Part shown: piece by piece, positions 42,413 through 50,505 of the stretch
How the letters are laid out: the number at the start of each line of letters is the position of its first letter
How positions within the stretch are numbered: the first letter of the stretch is position 1
NCBI GenBank assembly: GCA_050249415.1
Contig: JBFWQO010000009.1
Span: forward strand, 133,653 to 197,652
From: CADEFQ01 sp050249415
GTDB lineage: Bacteria; Pseudomonadota; Gammaproteobacteria; Steroidobacterales; Steroidobacteraceae
Length of the DNA: 64,000 bases
Direction: 5' to 3'
The notes under the pieces: generated by a model
Told to the model about the DNA's origin: nothing
Databases searched by the model: none
The model's input: the letters and a program-made list of their open reading frames with translations, nothing else
Translations under genes and position numbers: made by a program

Positions 42413-42894
42413 CGCCTGCTCCCCAAAGTCCCGGAATTCGCAAGAACCGCAACCGCGCGTCCCGTACAGATCGCCGGCGCTTTCCTCCCGCGTTCGCCCA
42501 CCAGACCGCCGACCGAACTGACCCGCTGCAGCGAAGAGTGCGGCACGCCGTCTCCCAGCCCCTCGCCAAACCTCATCCCTCCACCCCAGCAGGCACACCA
42601 GCGCCGGCCGAAGCGAGCATGGCGCCTCAGCGCGGATCCACCGACGCGCAAATCTGGCGCAACAGGCCAGAAATACCAGCTGCGCCCAATCTCGCGCAGA
42701 CGCAAAGTCCCGAAGCGGCCACGCGAAGGGCGCACTTATGCAAACCCGCCGGTCTTCGACCGCCAGGTTTGCGTGCGGCAAGGGATCGGCTCTCACGCCC
42801 GCTCCCCTGCACCCCTGCACGCAAGCGCGCCCGAAGACGCGGCCAGCCTTTGCCCTACGGTGCGACGGCCAGCCACGCACAGACCGTGCACGCG
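42413..42894. other. divergent intergenic region holding oriT
   Basis: About 480 bp between the divergent mobilization genes without a supported gene. The oriT is at 42726-42771; promoters for both genes should lie here but no clear -35/-10 pair was seen. Confidence 0.6.
42726..42771 (-). other. oriT: hairpin plus RSF1010-type nic core
   Basis: On the minus strand a 31-nt inverted repeat (CAAACC ... GGTTTG, with inner CGGTC/GACCG and a 3-nt loop, 12 of 14 pairs) is followed 2 nt later by TAAGTGCGCCCT (42727-42738). This is the same layout as the RSF1010/R1162 oriT, where a hairpin precedes TAAATGCGCCCT. It lies 124 bp upstream of a MOBQ relaxase, which supports the call. Confidence 0.85.
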
Positions 42895-43848
42895 ATGAAG
42901 GAGACGGACTTGGCAAGCTTCCACATGAGCGTGAAGTGCGTGAGCCGCGCGAGCGGCCGCTCGGCACCAGCTGCCGCCGCCTACCGCGCGGCGACCCGCC
43001 TGCGCGACGAGCGCACCGGCGAGTGGCACGACTATGCGCGCAAGCGCGGCGTCGTCCACGACGAGATCGTACTCCCGCCCGGCGCCCCAGCTTGGGCGAA
43101 GGAACGCGAGGCACTCTGGAACGCCGCTGAAGCAGCCGAGCGGCGCAGCAACGCGACCGTCGCACGCGAGTTTGAAGTCGCGCTGCCACGCGAGCTGGCA
43201 GCCTCCGAGCGTCTCGCGCTGGCGCGCGAACTCGCCCAAGCAATCGCCGCTCGCCACCGCTGTGCCGTGGATCTCGCGCTCCACCGACCCAGCAAAGACG
43301 GCGACCAGCGCAACCACCACGCCCATCTCCTGTGCACGACCCGCCGCGTAGGCAAGGAAGGCCTCACCGAGAAAACCCGCGAACTCGACGAGAAGAAGAG
43401 TGGCGAAGTCGCCTACTGGCGCGAACGCTGGGCAGCGCTGCAGAACGAAGCGCTGAAGCACAAAGGCGCCAGCGAGCGCGTCGACCACCGCAGCTTCAAG
43501 GCACAGGGGAGAACGGACGAGCCCGGCTTCCACAGAGGCCCGACCATCACCGCCATCGAACGCCGCGGTGGCTGGAGCTACGTGCTCGAGCGCGAGCGCG
43601 AAGCCGCCAACGAACGTCTCGCGCGCGCCGCCGCCCAAGGCCGCGCCGAGCGTGAGCGAACACCCACTCCGATCCTGGACCTCTCCGGCAACGTCGCCGC
43701 CGCCACCCGCAGCGCCGACGAGGAGCGCGCCGCAGCCCGCGCTGCCTGGCAGGCCCTGCGCTCACAATCAGAGCGGCCAGTACCCCCTACAGCACCGAGC
43801 GACATCAAAACCCCCGACAAGTCGAACACCCGAGGCCCGGAACGCTGA
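42895..43848 (+). CDS. MobA/MobL-type (MOBQ) relaxase
   Basis: A 317-residue relaxase. The N-terminal segment SFHMSVKCVSRASGRSA leads to the likely nicking Tyr30 (AAYRAATRL). The metal/relaxase motif III is complete: H130, D137, N140, H142, H144 in HRPSKDGDQRNHHAHLL. There is a charged C-terminal tail but no primase or helicase domain, so it is a short form. It nicks oriT and pilots the strand for transfer. It starts 124 bp after oriT. Confidence 0.88.
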   Translation: MKETDLASFHMSVKCVSRASGRSAPAAAAYRAATRLRDERTGEWHDYARKRGVVHDEIVLPPGAPAWAKEREALWNAAEAAERRSNATVAREFEVALPRELAASERLALARELAQAIAARHRCAVDLALHRPSKDGDQRNHHAHLLCTTRRVGKEGLTEKTRELDEKKSGEVAYWRERWAALQNEALKHKGASERVDHRSFKAQGRTDEPGFHRGPTITAIERRGGWSYVLEREREAANERLARAAAQGRAERERTPTPILDLSGNVAAATRSADEERAAARAAWQALRSQSERPVPPTAPSDIKTPDKSNTRGPER

Positions 43849-44052
43849 CCACCGCCGCCGTCACTCTTAAGTTTTCCATTCGCCAAGCTCTCCCAGCGCG
43901 AAGGACCGCCGACCCGGAACCTCGGTCCAGCGCCCCGCGCAGCTGCGATCTGTCTAAATTGGCAGAATCTCTCGTTGCGCCCCTGTGTCAGCCAGGGCCA
44001 CAGCAGACTATGCTACGCACAATGGCAACATGAATCCTGCGTGCAAGGAGCC

Positions 44053-44910
44053 ATGACAAGCCCCGCGATTTTTCTGGATGCCAACGTACTCAAGTTCGCA
44101 GCTACACGGCAACTGGGGTCATACCGCTACAAGAGTTCTGTCCGGTGGGGGTCTCAGATCGTCACATCGGAGGCCACTCGATACGTTGAGCACAATCCCC
44201 AAGCCACTTTGAACGATCGGCAATGGAACGAGACTATTCAACTACCCGTCCTAGCCCATTTGGCGGAGCGAAAGCGAATTCGCCTGCTCGTTCACCATGA
44301 AGTGTGGATGGAGTTCCTGAGTTTGCCAAAATCCCGAGATATCAGGGGGCCCTTCTTCGGAGCGCCACTTGAATGGATTCAAGGTCCCGCGAGGTTGCCC
44401 GAGATTGCGGCCGCTTCATGTGCGGCTGCAGGGGTCCGTATCATTCTTGGCGAAGATCCAGAGGCAACCAAGAACCGCGCAGCCGCACTTCGCAGGCGTG
44501 TCAGCAGGGAGACGGCCATCACGTTTTTCCAAGCTATTTCACACCCTCGATACAGAGAGTTGAAACGCGCAGTTGGAGCCACGACGCCAACAGCTGGCAA
44601 TTACCTTAATCAGCTGCGCGATGCGTTCCACATTTGGTGCGCGGAGACGGCCGGCGCAGAGTACTTCTGCACACAAGACATACAACTGATCAAGCATCTG
44701 AAGAATCACAAAGCCACCGCTCCGCTCTGCGTGGTCACGACCCCGAGTGCGCTCGTTAAGCAGCTTATAAGGACTAGAGTCATTAGGTTTCGCGACGCGG
44801 CGCGGTTCCCAGAGTATCTATGGGGCATCCGCCGGTCGCGACATGATCCAGATTCGAGCTTGATTGACTTCGGAAAATGGGCAGAAAGAATTCACCGCAG
44901 AAGCCGATGA
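44053..44910 (+). CDS. PIN-like domain protein
   Basis: A 285-residue protein with PIN-nuclease-like acidic residues: Asp9 in IFLDANVLKFAATR, and ~Asp190 and ~Asp209 in LRDAFHIWCAETAGAEYF-CTQD. The middle part is larger than in VapC toxins. It may be a ribonuclease. ATG 44053 has AAGGAG only 2 nt upstream, so GTG 44041 is an alternative start. A+T-richer than its neighbours. Confidence 0.65.
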   Translation: MTSPAIFLDANVLKFAATRQLGSYRYKSSVRWGSQIVTSEATRYVEHNPQATLNDRQWNETIQLPVLAHLAERKRIRLLVHHEVWMEFLSLPKSRDIRGPFFGAPLEWIQGPARLPEIAAASCAAAGVRIILGEDPEATKNRAAALRRRVSRETAITFFQAISHPRYRELKRAVGATTPTAGNYLNQLRDAFHIWCAETAGAEYFCTQDIQLIKHLKNHKATAPLCVVTTPSALVKQLIRTRVIRFRDAARFPEYLWGIRRSRHDPDSSLIDFGKWAERIHRRSR

Positions 44911-45168
44911 CAATTGGAGCAATCTAGGCGTTGTAGCTCAATTGCTCGGAATTACTGAAAGCTCGCCGCAAACCGCTGCCATCTCTCCCCCACGTGCTGG
45001 CTCGCCCTTCAACATCTCCACGCCCCGAACCTCGACCGCCAGCAATTCCCAGAAATCGCCCACCACAACGCTACCTCGGAAGCCCCTTAAAGCAACTCCT
45101 CCATACAGTCCTCGCTCAATCGCCCAACTGGATGGACGAAGGCAAGCACGCACCGTCACGATCCGCAC
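44911..45168. other. stretch without a supported gene, possible gene remains
   Basis: About 260 bp. One plus frame reads PLKQLLHTVLAQSPNWMDEG and another PTCWLALQHLH upstream of it, as if one gene had been frameshifted. I cannot identify it, so no gene is called. Confidence 0.35.
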
Positions 45169-45414
45169 ATGCGCGCAACAGGTTTTCGCTGCCGAATCTG
45201 CCAGCACGGCGCCTACACCATCGTCGGCAAGTCGCGACTCGGCCTGACCATCCTGGCCTGCGCCGGCTGCTCCGCACTATTCACCGACGCCGTGAAATTC
45301 AGCGCGACTCGCGTAACGATCGACGACCTTGAACCGCTCCCGCGTCACCGCAGGCCCCAACAGCCCGATCAAGGAGAGCCGGAATTGCCGGCTGTCCGAA
45401 GGAGGCGCCCATGA
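45169..45414 (+). CDS. small Zn-ribbon-like protein
   Basis: An 81-residue protein with C8-x2-C11 and C31-x2-C34 (FRCRICQHG ... ILACAGCSALF), a small Zn-ribbon fold, then a polar tail. Its stop overlaps the ATG of the next short frame (ATGA). Function unknown. Confidence 0.6.
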   Translation: MRATGFRCRICQHGAYTIVGKSRLGLTILACAGCSALFTDAVKFSATRVTIDDLEPLPRHRRPQQPDQGEPELPAVRRRRP

Positions 45415-45464
45415 GGATCGCCCCACTTCCGATCAGCTACGCGAAGTATCAAGGGGCCAGCTGA
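45411..45464 (+). pseudogene. 17-codon frame behind a strong ribosome site, probably a truncated gene
   Basis: GGAGG lies 5 nt before ATG 45411, which overlaps the previous stop, but the frame (MRIAPLPISYAKYQGAS) ends after 17 codons just where the unrelated minus-strand gene ends. It looks like a gene cut by insertion or rearrangement. Confidence 0.4.
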
Positions 45465-45895
45465 GCCGGATACTGCGCTATAAGTTCCAAGACGCGAAAG
45501 CATAGTGCTGAATCCATCTTGGAATCACATCGGAGACCTTCCGACAAATACTTAAGTTCCAAGCGTTCATATTGTTCCTTGGCCTCGTCGATGAGCTTGC
45601 GCCCCGCCTCATCACAACGAGTCTCGCAACGAAGAGATGCCTGCTCCCATTTGTACAGGGCGCCGTCCATGTCTGCGGGCATCATCGCGCGATAGTGCTC
45701 GTCAGCTGATTCTTTCAAGGCTTTGGCGGTGAGGCAGCCGGCTGGACGCACACGTTCCAGCATGCAGGAAATAGACGCGCCCGATGCAGCGGACTGCGCC
45801 AGATATGCTGCCTGAAGAGCAGTTTCCGCCATTGCTGTCGCGCTGAAGCTCCAGAAAGCTAAAGGAAGGAACATGCAAAGGAATAGCGACTTCAT
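45449..45895 (-). CDS. exported Cys-containing protein of unknown function
   Basis: A 148-residue protein with a signal peptide (LFLCMFLPLAFWSFSATAMA). The mature part has several cysteines (SISCMLERVRPAGC, LRCETRC, LRCDS, ALCFRV) that could form disulfides in the periplasm, and is mostly helical. Not recognised. It lies opposite to its neighbours and is A+T-richer, as if inserted into the element later. Confidence 0.65.
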   Translation of the reverse strand: MKSLFLCMFLPLAFWSFSATAMAETALQAAYLAQSAASGASISCMLERVRPAGCLTAKALKESADEHYRAMMPADMDGALYKWEQASLRCETRCDEAGRKLIDEAKEQYERLELKYLSEGLRCDSKMDSALCFRVLELIAQYPAQLAP

Positions 45896-46132
45896 GCAGA
45901 AAGACCCCTGGTCAGCGAACTCCAACGAGCATTTTGTATTACCCGAGCAAGGACAACAACGCACTTCACAGTTCTGAGGCTCGAGCTTCTGGAGGGCTAT
46001 GCCAGAGTCCGAAATGTCGAAGTCGCTACCGACCACGCTGCGCCAGAATTGGCCACCAGCCGAGTGACTTTCTCTCAATTTCCACCGCTTTCTCGGCTTG
46101 CCTCCTGCGAGCGCTTCCCTCCCCATTCGCGC

Positions 46133-46811
46133 ATGGCACTCCCCGACCTGCTCGCCCACCGTGATTCTCTGCTCGCCGCCTACCTGCTGAGCGCGATCCC
46201 GCTGCTGGCCGGTCTCGCCCAGGCCCGCGCAAGACTCCCGCGCTACCTCGCATTCCCTTTCGTCGCCGTCCCCGCCGCGGCGCTCGCCACGGGCTTGCTG
46301 ATGCTCACGCGACGCTGGCTCGACGCCGTGCACATCGAGGCCTCGGCCGAGGCGCTCCAAGTCACGGCGATCGCCCTGCTCGTGATCGCCGGCTACCTCG
46401 CCGGCCGCCTCTTGGCGCGCGAGCGCCCTGCCCTCACCATCCACCGCGGCACCCGCATCAAGTCCGCACCCGCCCGCCGAACAATGCCGAGCCGACACCA
46501 GCTGACCCTTGCCGGCCACCATCGTCGAAAACTGCGGCAACACGCTGATCCTGCGCTGCTCAGCCTCCGAAGCCGGCGGCACCGCCCAGTTCGCCAGCCG
46601 CCTGATCGGCGAACGCGAAATCATCCGCCGCCAGATCACGAGAACCCGACGCCCCGGCGACCTGCAAAGCGCCCGCACTGAATCCCTTCAACACACCACC
46701 GAACTCGCAGTCCTGCCGAGCGAAATCGAACAGCTCCCCGACCTCACCGGCTACCTCAAACTCGCCTCAATTCCTCACTGGCAGCTTGTCTCCTTGCGAC
46801 CGCGCAGCTAC
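46133..46811 (+). pseudogene. type IV coupling protein (VirD4/TraD-like) with the ATPase core deleted
   Basis: The first part (46133 to ~46510) gives MALPDLLAHRDSLLAAYLLS, three membrane segments, then LTIHRGTRIKSA and RHQLTLAG, the coupling-protein N-terminus. From ~46509 a different frame continues with PATIVENCGNTLILRCSASE, FASRLIGEREIIRR and SEIEQLPDLTGYLKLAS, the C-terminus of the same family. The ~300 residues between, holding the Walker A and B motifs, are missing and the frame shifts at the junction. The protein cannot drive transfer. Confidence 0.8.
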
Positions 46812-46964
46812 CAATGCCCGCGCCATGCCGAGGTGGGTATGCGGTGGCCCGGCAGGCTGCATGCGAATGTCTTCAAACATCACCTGAAACTCTCCTCTTC
46901 ATCCATGAGCCTCAATCCACCTCATTTCCAACTGGGCTGCTCAATTCGCGGGATCAACTCGTAT

Positions 46965-47213
46965 CTACATCGCTTCGAGCTTGCTCAAGACTGCCAGCTT
47001 AGCGGAGCTCACCTCGCCGTTTTCGCATTCCTCGGAGCAATACCCGCAGTGATGACATTTCAGCTTATGGCAGTGCTCGCAGGATTCGTCTTGTCCCAAC
47101 ACCAGTAGCGATGCTCCACATTTCCGTTTGTTGTCCGTCTGGTCGAGCACCCTCCAACCACCGCAAAACGCGAGCAGTGGCCTCTCACTTCCGTCCTCGT
47201 GCGAGCCCATCAA
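46965..47213 (-). CDS. small Cys/His-rich protein, possibly real
   Basis: An 82-residue frame with a metal-binding-like cluster (SCEHCHKLKCHHCGYCSEEC). Eight cysteines make chance less likely, but no family is recognised and no strong ribosome site is seen. Confidence 0.4.
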   Translation of the reverse strand: MMGSHEDGSERPLLAFCGGWRVLDQTDNKRKCGASLLVLGQDESCEHCHKLKCHHCGYCSEECENGEVSSAKLAVLSKLEAM

Positions 47214-47288
47214 TATCCAAGGTGAACCGCCCCCACTCTATCGGAGGCTGCGCGGAAGAGAACAGTCTCACTCGACCCCTCCGTCACT

Positions 47289-47301
47289 CCGCCGCCGGCG
47301 G
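47289..47301. repeat. small hairpin repeat, copy 1
   Basis: CCGCC-3 nt-GGCGG preceded by CACT or GA(C/T)T-like bases; also at 48990-49002 and 49196-49208. All three lie at gene boundaries within 1.9 kb. Confidence 0.4.
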
Positions 47302-47308
47302 GGCCCTT

Positions 47309-47370
47309 TTACTCCCCCTCGAGCTGCACGATCGCACGCGCCAGGTCAGCCTTGCCGTAACCCCCCGAGC
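47309..47370 (-). pseudogene. tail remnant of an HD-hydrolase gene copy
   Basis: The minus-strand frame ends ADLARAIVQLEGE-stop, nearly the same as the end of the HD protein at 49216-49854 (ANLARAIAQLEAG-stop). A similar hairpin follows in both places. This is probably the 3' leftover of another copy. Confidence 0.5.
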
Positions 47371-47388
47371 CGACCGGGGACCGCTTCG

Positions 47389-47874
47389 TCATGATCCCAC
47401 CGTCCACAACACCGGCTTGGCAACCATCAGATAGAACACGACAAGGACGCCGAGAAAGGCCGGCCACCCCAGCGCAAACCACCAGCGGTAGTACTGAAAA
47501 TACAGCACCGGCAGCGCCACACCCTGACTTGCGCAGTGCGCTGCAATGTCGCGCATCCTCACCTGCAACCACACCACGGGCAGCCAGCACGCACCGATCA
47601 GGACATACAGCACGAGCGAAGCGACGATCCAGGATGTCCAGAGCGGATAACCCATCTGCAACAGGAGCGCGAAGCCAGTCACCGGCTGCAACAACACGGC
47701 CATTGCAGTGAACAGCAGATCCGCACGCACGACCTCGCGAGCCACCGCAGCGATCACTCGCACATCGCGGCTGCGCTGAGCCCGAAGGAAGAAGAACGCG
47801 ATCCCCGCGCCGGTGCCAAACAGCACGGTCGAGGAGATCACGTGCAACCACTTCAAGATCAGATACGTGTTCAC
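47389..47874 (-). CDS. DUF2269 family membrane protein
   Basis: A 161-residue integral membrane protein with four to five hydrophobic segments, starting MNTYLILKWLHVISSTVLFG, the DUF2269 signature start. It overlaps the upstream dehydrogenase-like gene by 4 bp (ATGA). The same pair is often seen together in other bacteria; the role is unknown. Confidence 0.85.
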   Translation of the reverse strand: MNTYLILKWLHVISSTVLFGTGAGIAFFFLRAQRSRDVRVIAAVAREVVRADLLFTAMAVLLQPVTGFALLLQMGYPLWTSWIVASLVLYVLIGACWLPVVWLQVRMRDIAAHCASQGVALPVLYFQYYRWWFALGWPAFLGVLVVFYLMVAKPVLWTVGS

Positions 47875-48962
47875 GACCCGGACCCTCCTTCAACGCTCGT
47901 GCGAATCCCCCATTTGTCGAATTCTTCTCGGAATGCCGCGAGATCCAGGTATCCCATGCAAGCGTTGGCGCCACTTGTGATGGACTCCCCCTTCGCGAGC
48001 CGACGAGCCAGAAGCACCGCCGCAAAGGTCGGAATCTCCGGTCCGTTCAGCGCCGGAGCTACCAACTGCCAGGTCCGATCCTCCGCGCATCCATTCACTT
48101 TGCCCCTGACTCGTACCGACATGCCACCCCACTCGCCTGCCCAACGATCAAACACTCCTGCGTGGCGATCCAGTGCCGGCGCCCATCGCGCCATTGGCAC
48201 TGGAATGCCCACGCGCCGTAGCGCCGCCAGTCCCCACAGAAAGAAGTGTTGGATGCCCATTTCCAGCGCGGCATGGAACTGCACGGACTGCACCGGCGAA
48301 TACCGCTTCGGAAACAAAGCCAGATCCGGGACATCACAGGCCGCCGCCCATCGCCGCCCGAACAGCAGCTCGACACGACGCAGATCCATCCATCCAAAGG
48401 AAGACCGCCACTGGCCTTCTTCCCACACCGCAAAAGCTCGCCCGAGATAGCTGAACACCGCCTCCAGCGTAGCGGCACCACGCGGCGCCTTCTGGCCAGG
48501 CGCAATCACAACCTCGATGGACTCGAGCTCCTCCATCGAGGTCCTCAGCGAGTCGACGACCGCGGAAGACAGCGCCGGCAGCGTACTGGCGCCGCTGATC
48601 GCGACCCGACCGGCCGAGCGAGCCGCGGCGTCCAGCGTCGCCCCAAACTGGGCAACGAATTCCCGTCCGTCAGCCAGATCGATGTAATGCGCCCCGGCCG
48701 CCAGTGCCGCTCGCGCCACCCGATAGTCCTGACCTTGGAACGGCCCGACGCAGTGCACGACCAGCCCGGGAGCGAGCAATTTCAGATCCTCGGCGAAAGC
48801 CTCGGCATGCATATCCAGACGCACAGCCGGTACATCCTCCGCGCCTGGCACGCGCGTCCCGTTCCGGCTGGCCGCAACGAGTTCCAGCGAAGAATCCACC
48901 GCGAGCGCCCGCACGATCCGCGCTCCGAAGTTCCCAGAGCCGCCCAACACCAGAATCCGCAT
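47871..48962 (-). CDS. saccharopine-dehydrogenase-like NAD(P)-binding protein
   Basis: A 363-residue Rossmann protein: RILVLGGSGNFGARIVRAL with a GxGxxG-like loop at the start, then VVHCVGPFQGQDYRVARAAL and AGAHYIDLADGREFV. This is the saccharopine dehydrogenase NADP-binding family. A true lysine-pathway role is unlikely in this setting; members in such operons are trans-acting or lipid-linked reductases of unknown substrate. The DUF2269 gene is coupled downstream. Confidence 0.83.
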   Translation of the reverse strand: MRILVLGGSGNFGARIVRALAVDSSLELVAASRNGTRVPGAEDVPAVRLDMHAEAFAEDLKLLAPGLVVHCVGPFQGQDYRVARAALAAGAHYIDLADGREFVAQFGATLDAAARSAGRVAISGASTLPALSSAVVDSLRTSMEELESIEVVIAPGQKAPRGAATLEAVFSYLGRAFAVWEEGQWRSSFGWMDLRRVELLFGRRWAAACDVPDLALFPKRYSPVQSVQFHAALEMGIQHFFLWGLAALRRVGIPVPMARWAPALDRHAGVFDRWAGEWGGMSVRVRGKVNGCAEDRTWQLVAPALNGPEIPTFAAVLLARRLAKGESITSGANACMGYLDLAAFREEFDKWGIRTSVEGGSGS

Positions 48963-48989
48963 GCCCTTACCTTAGCCGAACTGGCGATT

Positions 48990-49002
48990 CCGCCGCTGGC
49001 GG
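48990..49002. repeat. small hairpin repeat, copy 2
   Basis: CCGCC-GCT-GGCGG just upstream of the saccharopine-dehydrogenase-like gene; same pattern as 47289-47301. Confidence 0.4.
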
Positions 49003-49195
49003 AGCCCTTGACAGCGCGGCCGCGGTGGGCTTCGCCGCCCGCACGCGCTGCCACCAGCCAACCCGACCGATGCTGGCTGCTCTGGCAACGGGTCGCGTTC
49101 GCGCGCGAGGCGTCGTTCTACCCACATGGGGCAATGCGATGCCCAAGTTGGCATTACACGCGCTACATCCCATCTTGGGCGAAGGAGCCGCGACT

Positions 49196-49208
49196 CCGCC
49201 ACGGGCGG
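49196..49208. repeat. small hairpin repeat, copy 3
   Basis: CCGCC-ACG-GGCGG just after the stop of the HD-hydrolase gene; same pattern as the other two copies. Confidence 0.4.
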
Positions 49209-49215
49209 ACTACTT

Positions 49216-49854
49216 TCACCCCGCCTCGAGCTGCGCAATTGCCCGCGCCAGATTTGCCCTGGCCGGCTCCTCATAGCGCTCGCGCATCTCAGGCCAAGCA
49301 TAGATCGCCGGCCGATCGAGGAACGAACGCAGCACCGCCCTCCTCGCCTGCCGATACCTTGAGCGCGGCACCCAACCGTACTCGCACCGCACCGCCTGCT
49401 CGAACCGATCGTAGACGCCGGGCGGTTGCCCGAGGATGGAAATGTCTATATCGACAACGAGCCCGACATCCGTCGCGCCTTCCGGCCCCGCATGCTTCGT
49501 CGCCAGAATCGCCACCCTGACGCGCTCGATCAGCTCGCCGTCTCCGCCGCGCTCTCCGAGCACCCTCGCCGCCCAGTCTGCACTGCGCGCCTCGTTGTCG
49601 CTGCGCCAGCTGCGATAGACCGCGTCGTGAAACCACAGCGCACACTCCACTGCCGCCGGCCGCTCAGCCACAGCCGAAACCCGATCGAACTCCGCGAGGC
49701 AGGCCTCGAGATGCGCCAGCGTGTGATACCGCCTCCCGAATGATCGCCATCCGCGCAGCAGCCCTTCGTAGTCGCGCTTCTCCGCTGCGATTCCAAGGCG
49801 ATCACACATCGCGAACCAGCGCTGAGATACCGCGGACTGCAATTCAAAAATCAC
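49216..49854 (-). CDS. HD-superfamily predicted metal-dependent phosphohydrolase
   Basis: A 212-residue HD-domain protein of the COG4339 type. Motifs are RRYHTLAHLEACL, LWFHDAVY and VVDIDISILG, which give the His/Asp metal ligands. Likely a nucleotide or phosphate-ester hydrolase. GTG start at 49854. It follows the phosphoribosyltransferase gene by 24 bp, making a three-gene run with the DprA-like gene. Confidence 0.82.
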   Translation of the reverse strand: MIFELQSAVSQRWFAMCDRLGIAAEKRDYEGLLRGWRSFGRRYHTLAHLEACLAEFDRVSAVAERPAAVECALWFHDAVYRSWRSDNEARSADWAARVLGERGGDGELIERVRVAILATKHAGPEGATDVGLVVDIDISILGQPPGVYDRFEQAVRCEYGWVPRSRYRQARRAVLRSFLDRPAIYAWPEMRERYEEPARANLARAIAQLEAG

Positions 49855-49878
49855 TCGATCACATGCCCTATTGCATGC

Positions 49879-50505
49879 CTACGGTTCGCGATGAGTGTCT
49901 CCATCCCACTGAATACTGCCCACGACCGGGTCTACCAGCCGCTCGACGTCAGCAACCAGCCCCATCGTCCGAATCATGGCGAAAGCTTTGATATCCAATC
50001 CCGCCAAGGACGACGCCAACACATTCGCACCTGCCAGTAACGTCCGACCCTTCGTGACAACATCATCAACGAGCAGGATCCGTTCTGTCGGCGCAATGAA
50101 ATCACGGCATCGCATGGATTGAATGTGCGTGGCCATTTCCGGACGCATCCCCGGGCCCGCGCTCGCTGACTTTTGAACCGCCGTCTCCCGCACCAGCACC
50201 GGCCAAATCTGGCCCGCGAGATTAGCCTCAACCAGAACCCGACACAGTCGTTCCGTGACCCACAGAGAATCGGAAGTCTTAAGTGGCGCACTGCCGGGCA
50301 TCGGCACGAGCGTAACGTCCCGTCCAAAGAACCCAGGGAAATGCCCTTTCGATACTTGACTGACGAGATGCGCACCCACTTTGCGCAGAAGGTTCGGATC
50401 GGCGCGCTTGAGCGCGTAGCAATATCTTCGCGACTTAATCGATTCTGGTGCAGAGCCGCGCGGCGAGTATGCGAGAGCGGCGGCAAACTCAAGGCGCGCG
50501 ATCAC
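49879..50505 (-). CDS. phosphoribosyltransferase-like protein (ComF type)
   Basis: A 208-residue protein with the PRPP-binding motif RILLVDDVVTKGRTLLAGA near residues 140-158 and a ComF-like N-terminal part (VTLVPMPGSAPL). Such domains transfer phosphoribose or act as regulators. ATG overlaps the DprA-like stop by 4 bp, so the two are coupled. Confidence 0.83.
   Translation of the reverse strand: MIARLEFAAALAYSPRGSAPESIKSRRYCYALKRADPNLLRKVGAHLVSQVSKGHFPGFFGRDVTLVPMPGSAPLKTSDSLWVTERLCRVLVEANLAGQIWPVLVRETAVQKSASAGPGMRPEMATHIQSMRCRDFIAPTERILLVDDVVTKGRTLLAGANVLASSLAGLDIKAFAMIRTMGLVADVERLVDPVVGSIQWDGDTHREP

Noticed and set aside
42413..43243. long minus-strand frame running from the mobilization gene across the relaxase gene
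   Set aside because: Only its last 85 codons (42155-42412) look like a protein; the rest is antisense to the relaxase and oriT.
47289..49208. integron attC sites at the cargo borders
   Set aside because: The hairpins lack the GTTRRRY/RYYYAAC boxes and no integron integrase is present.
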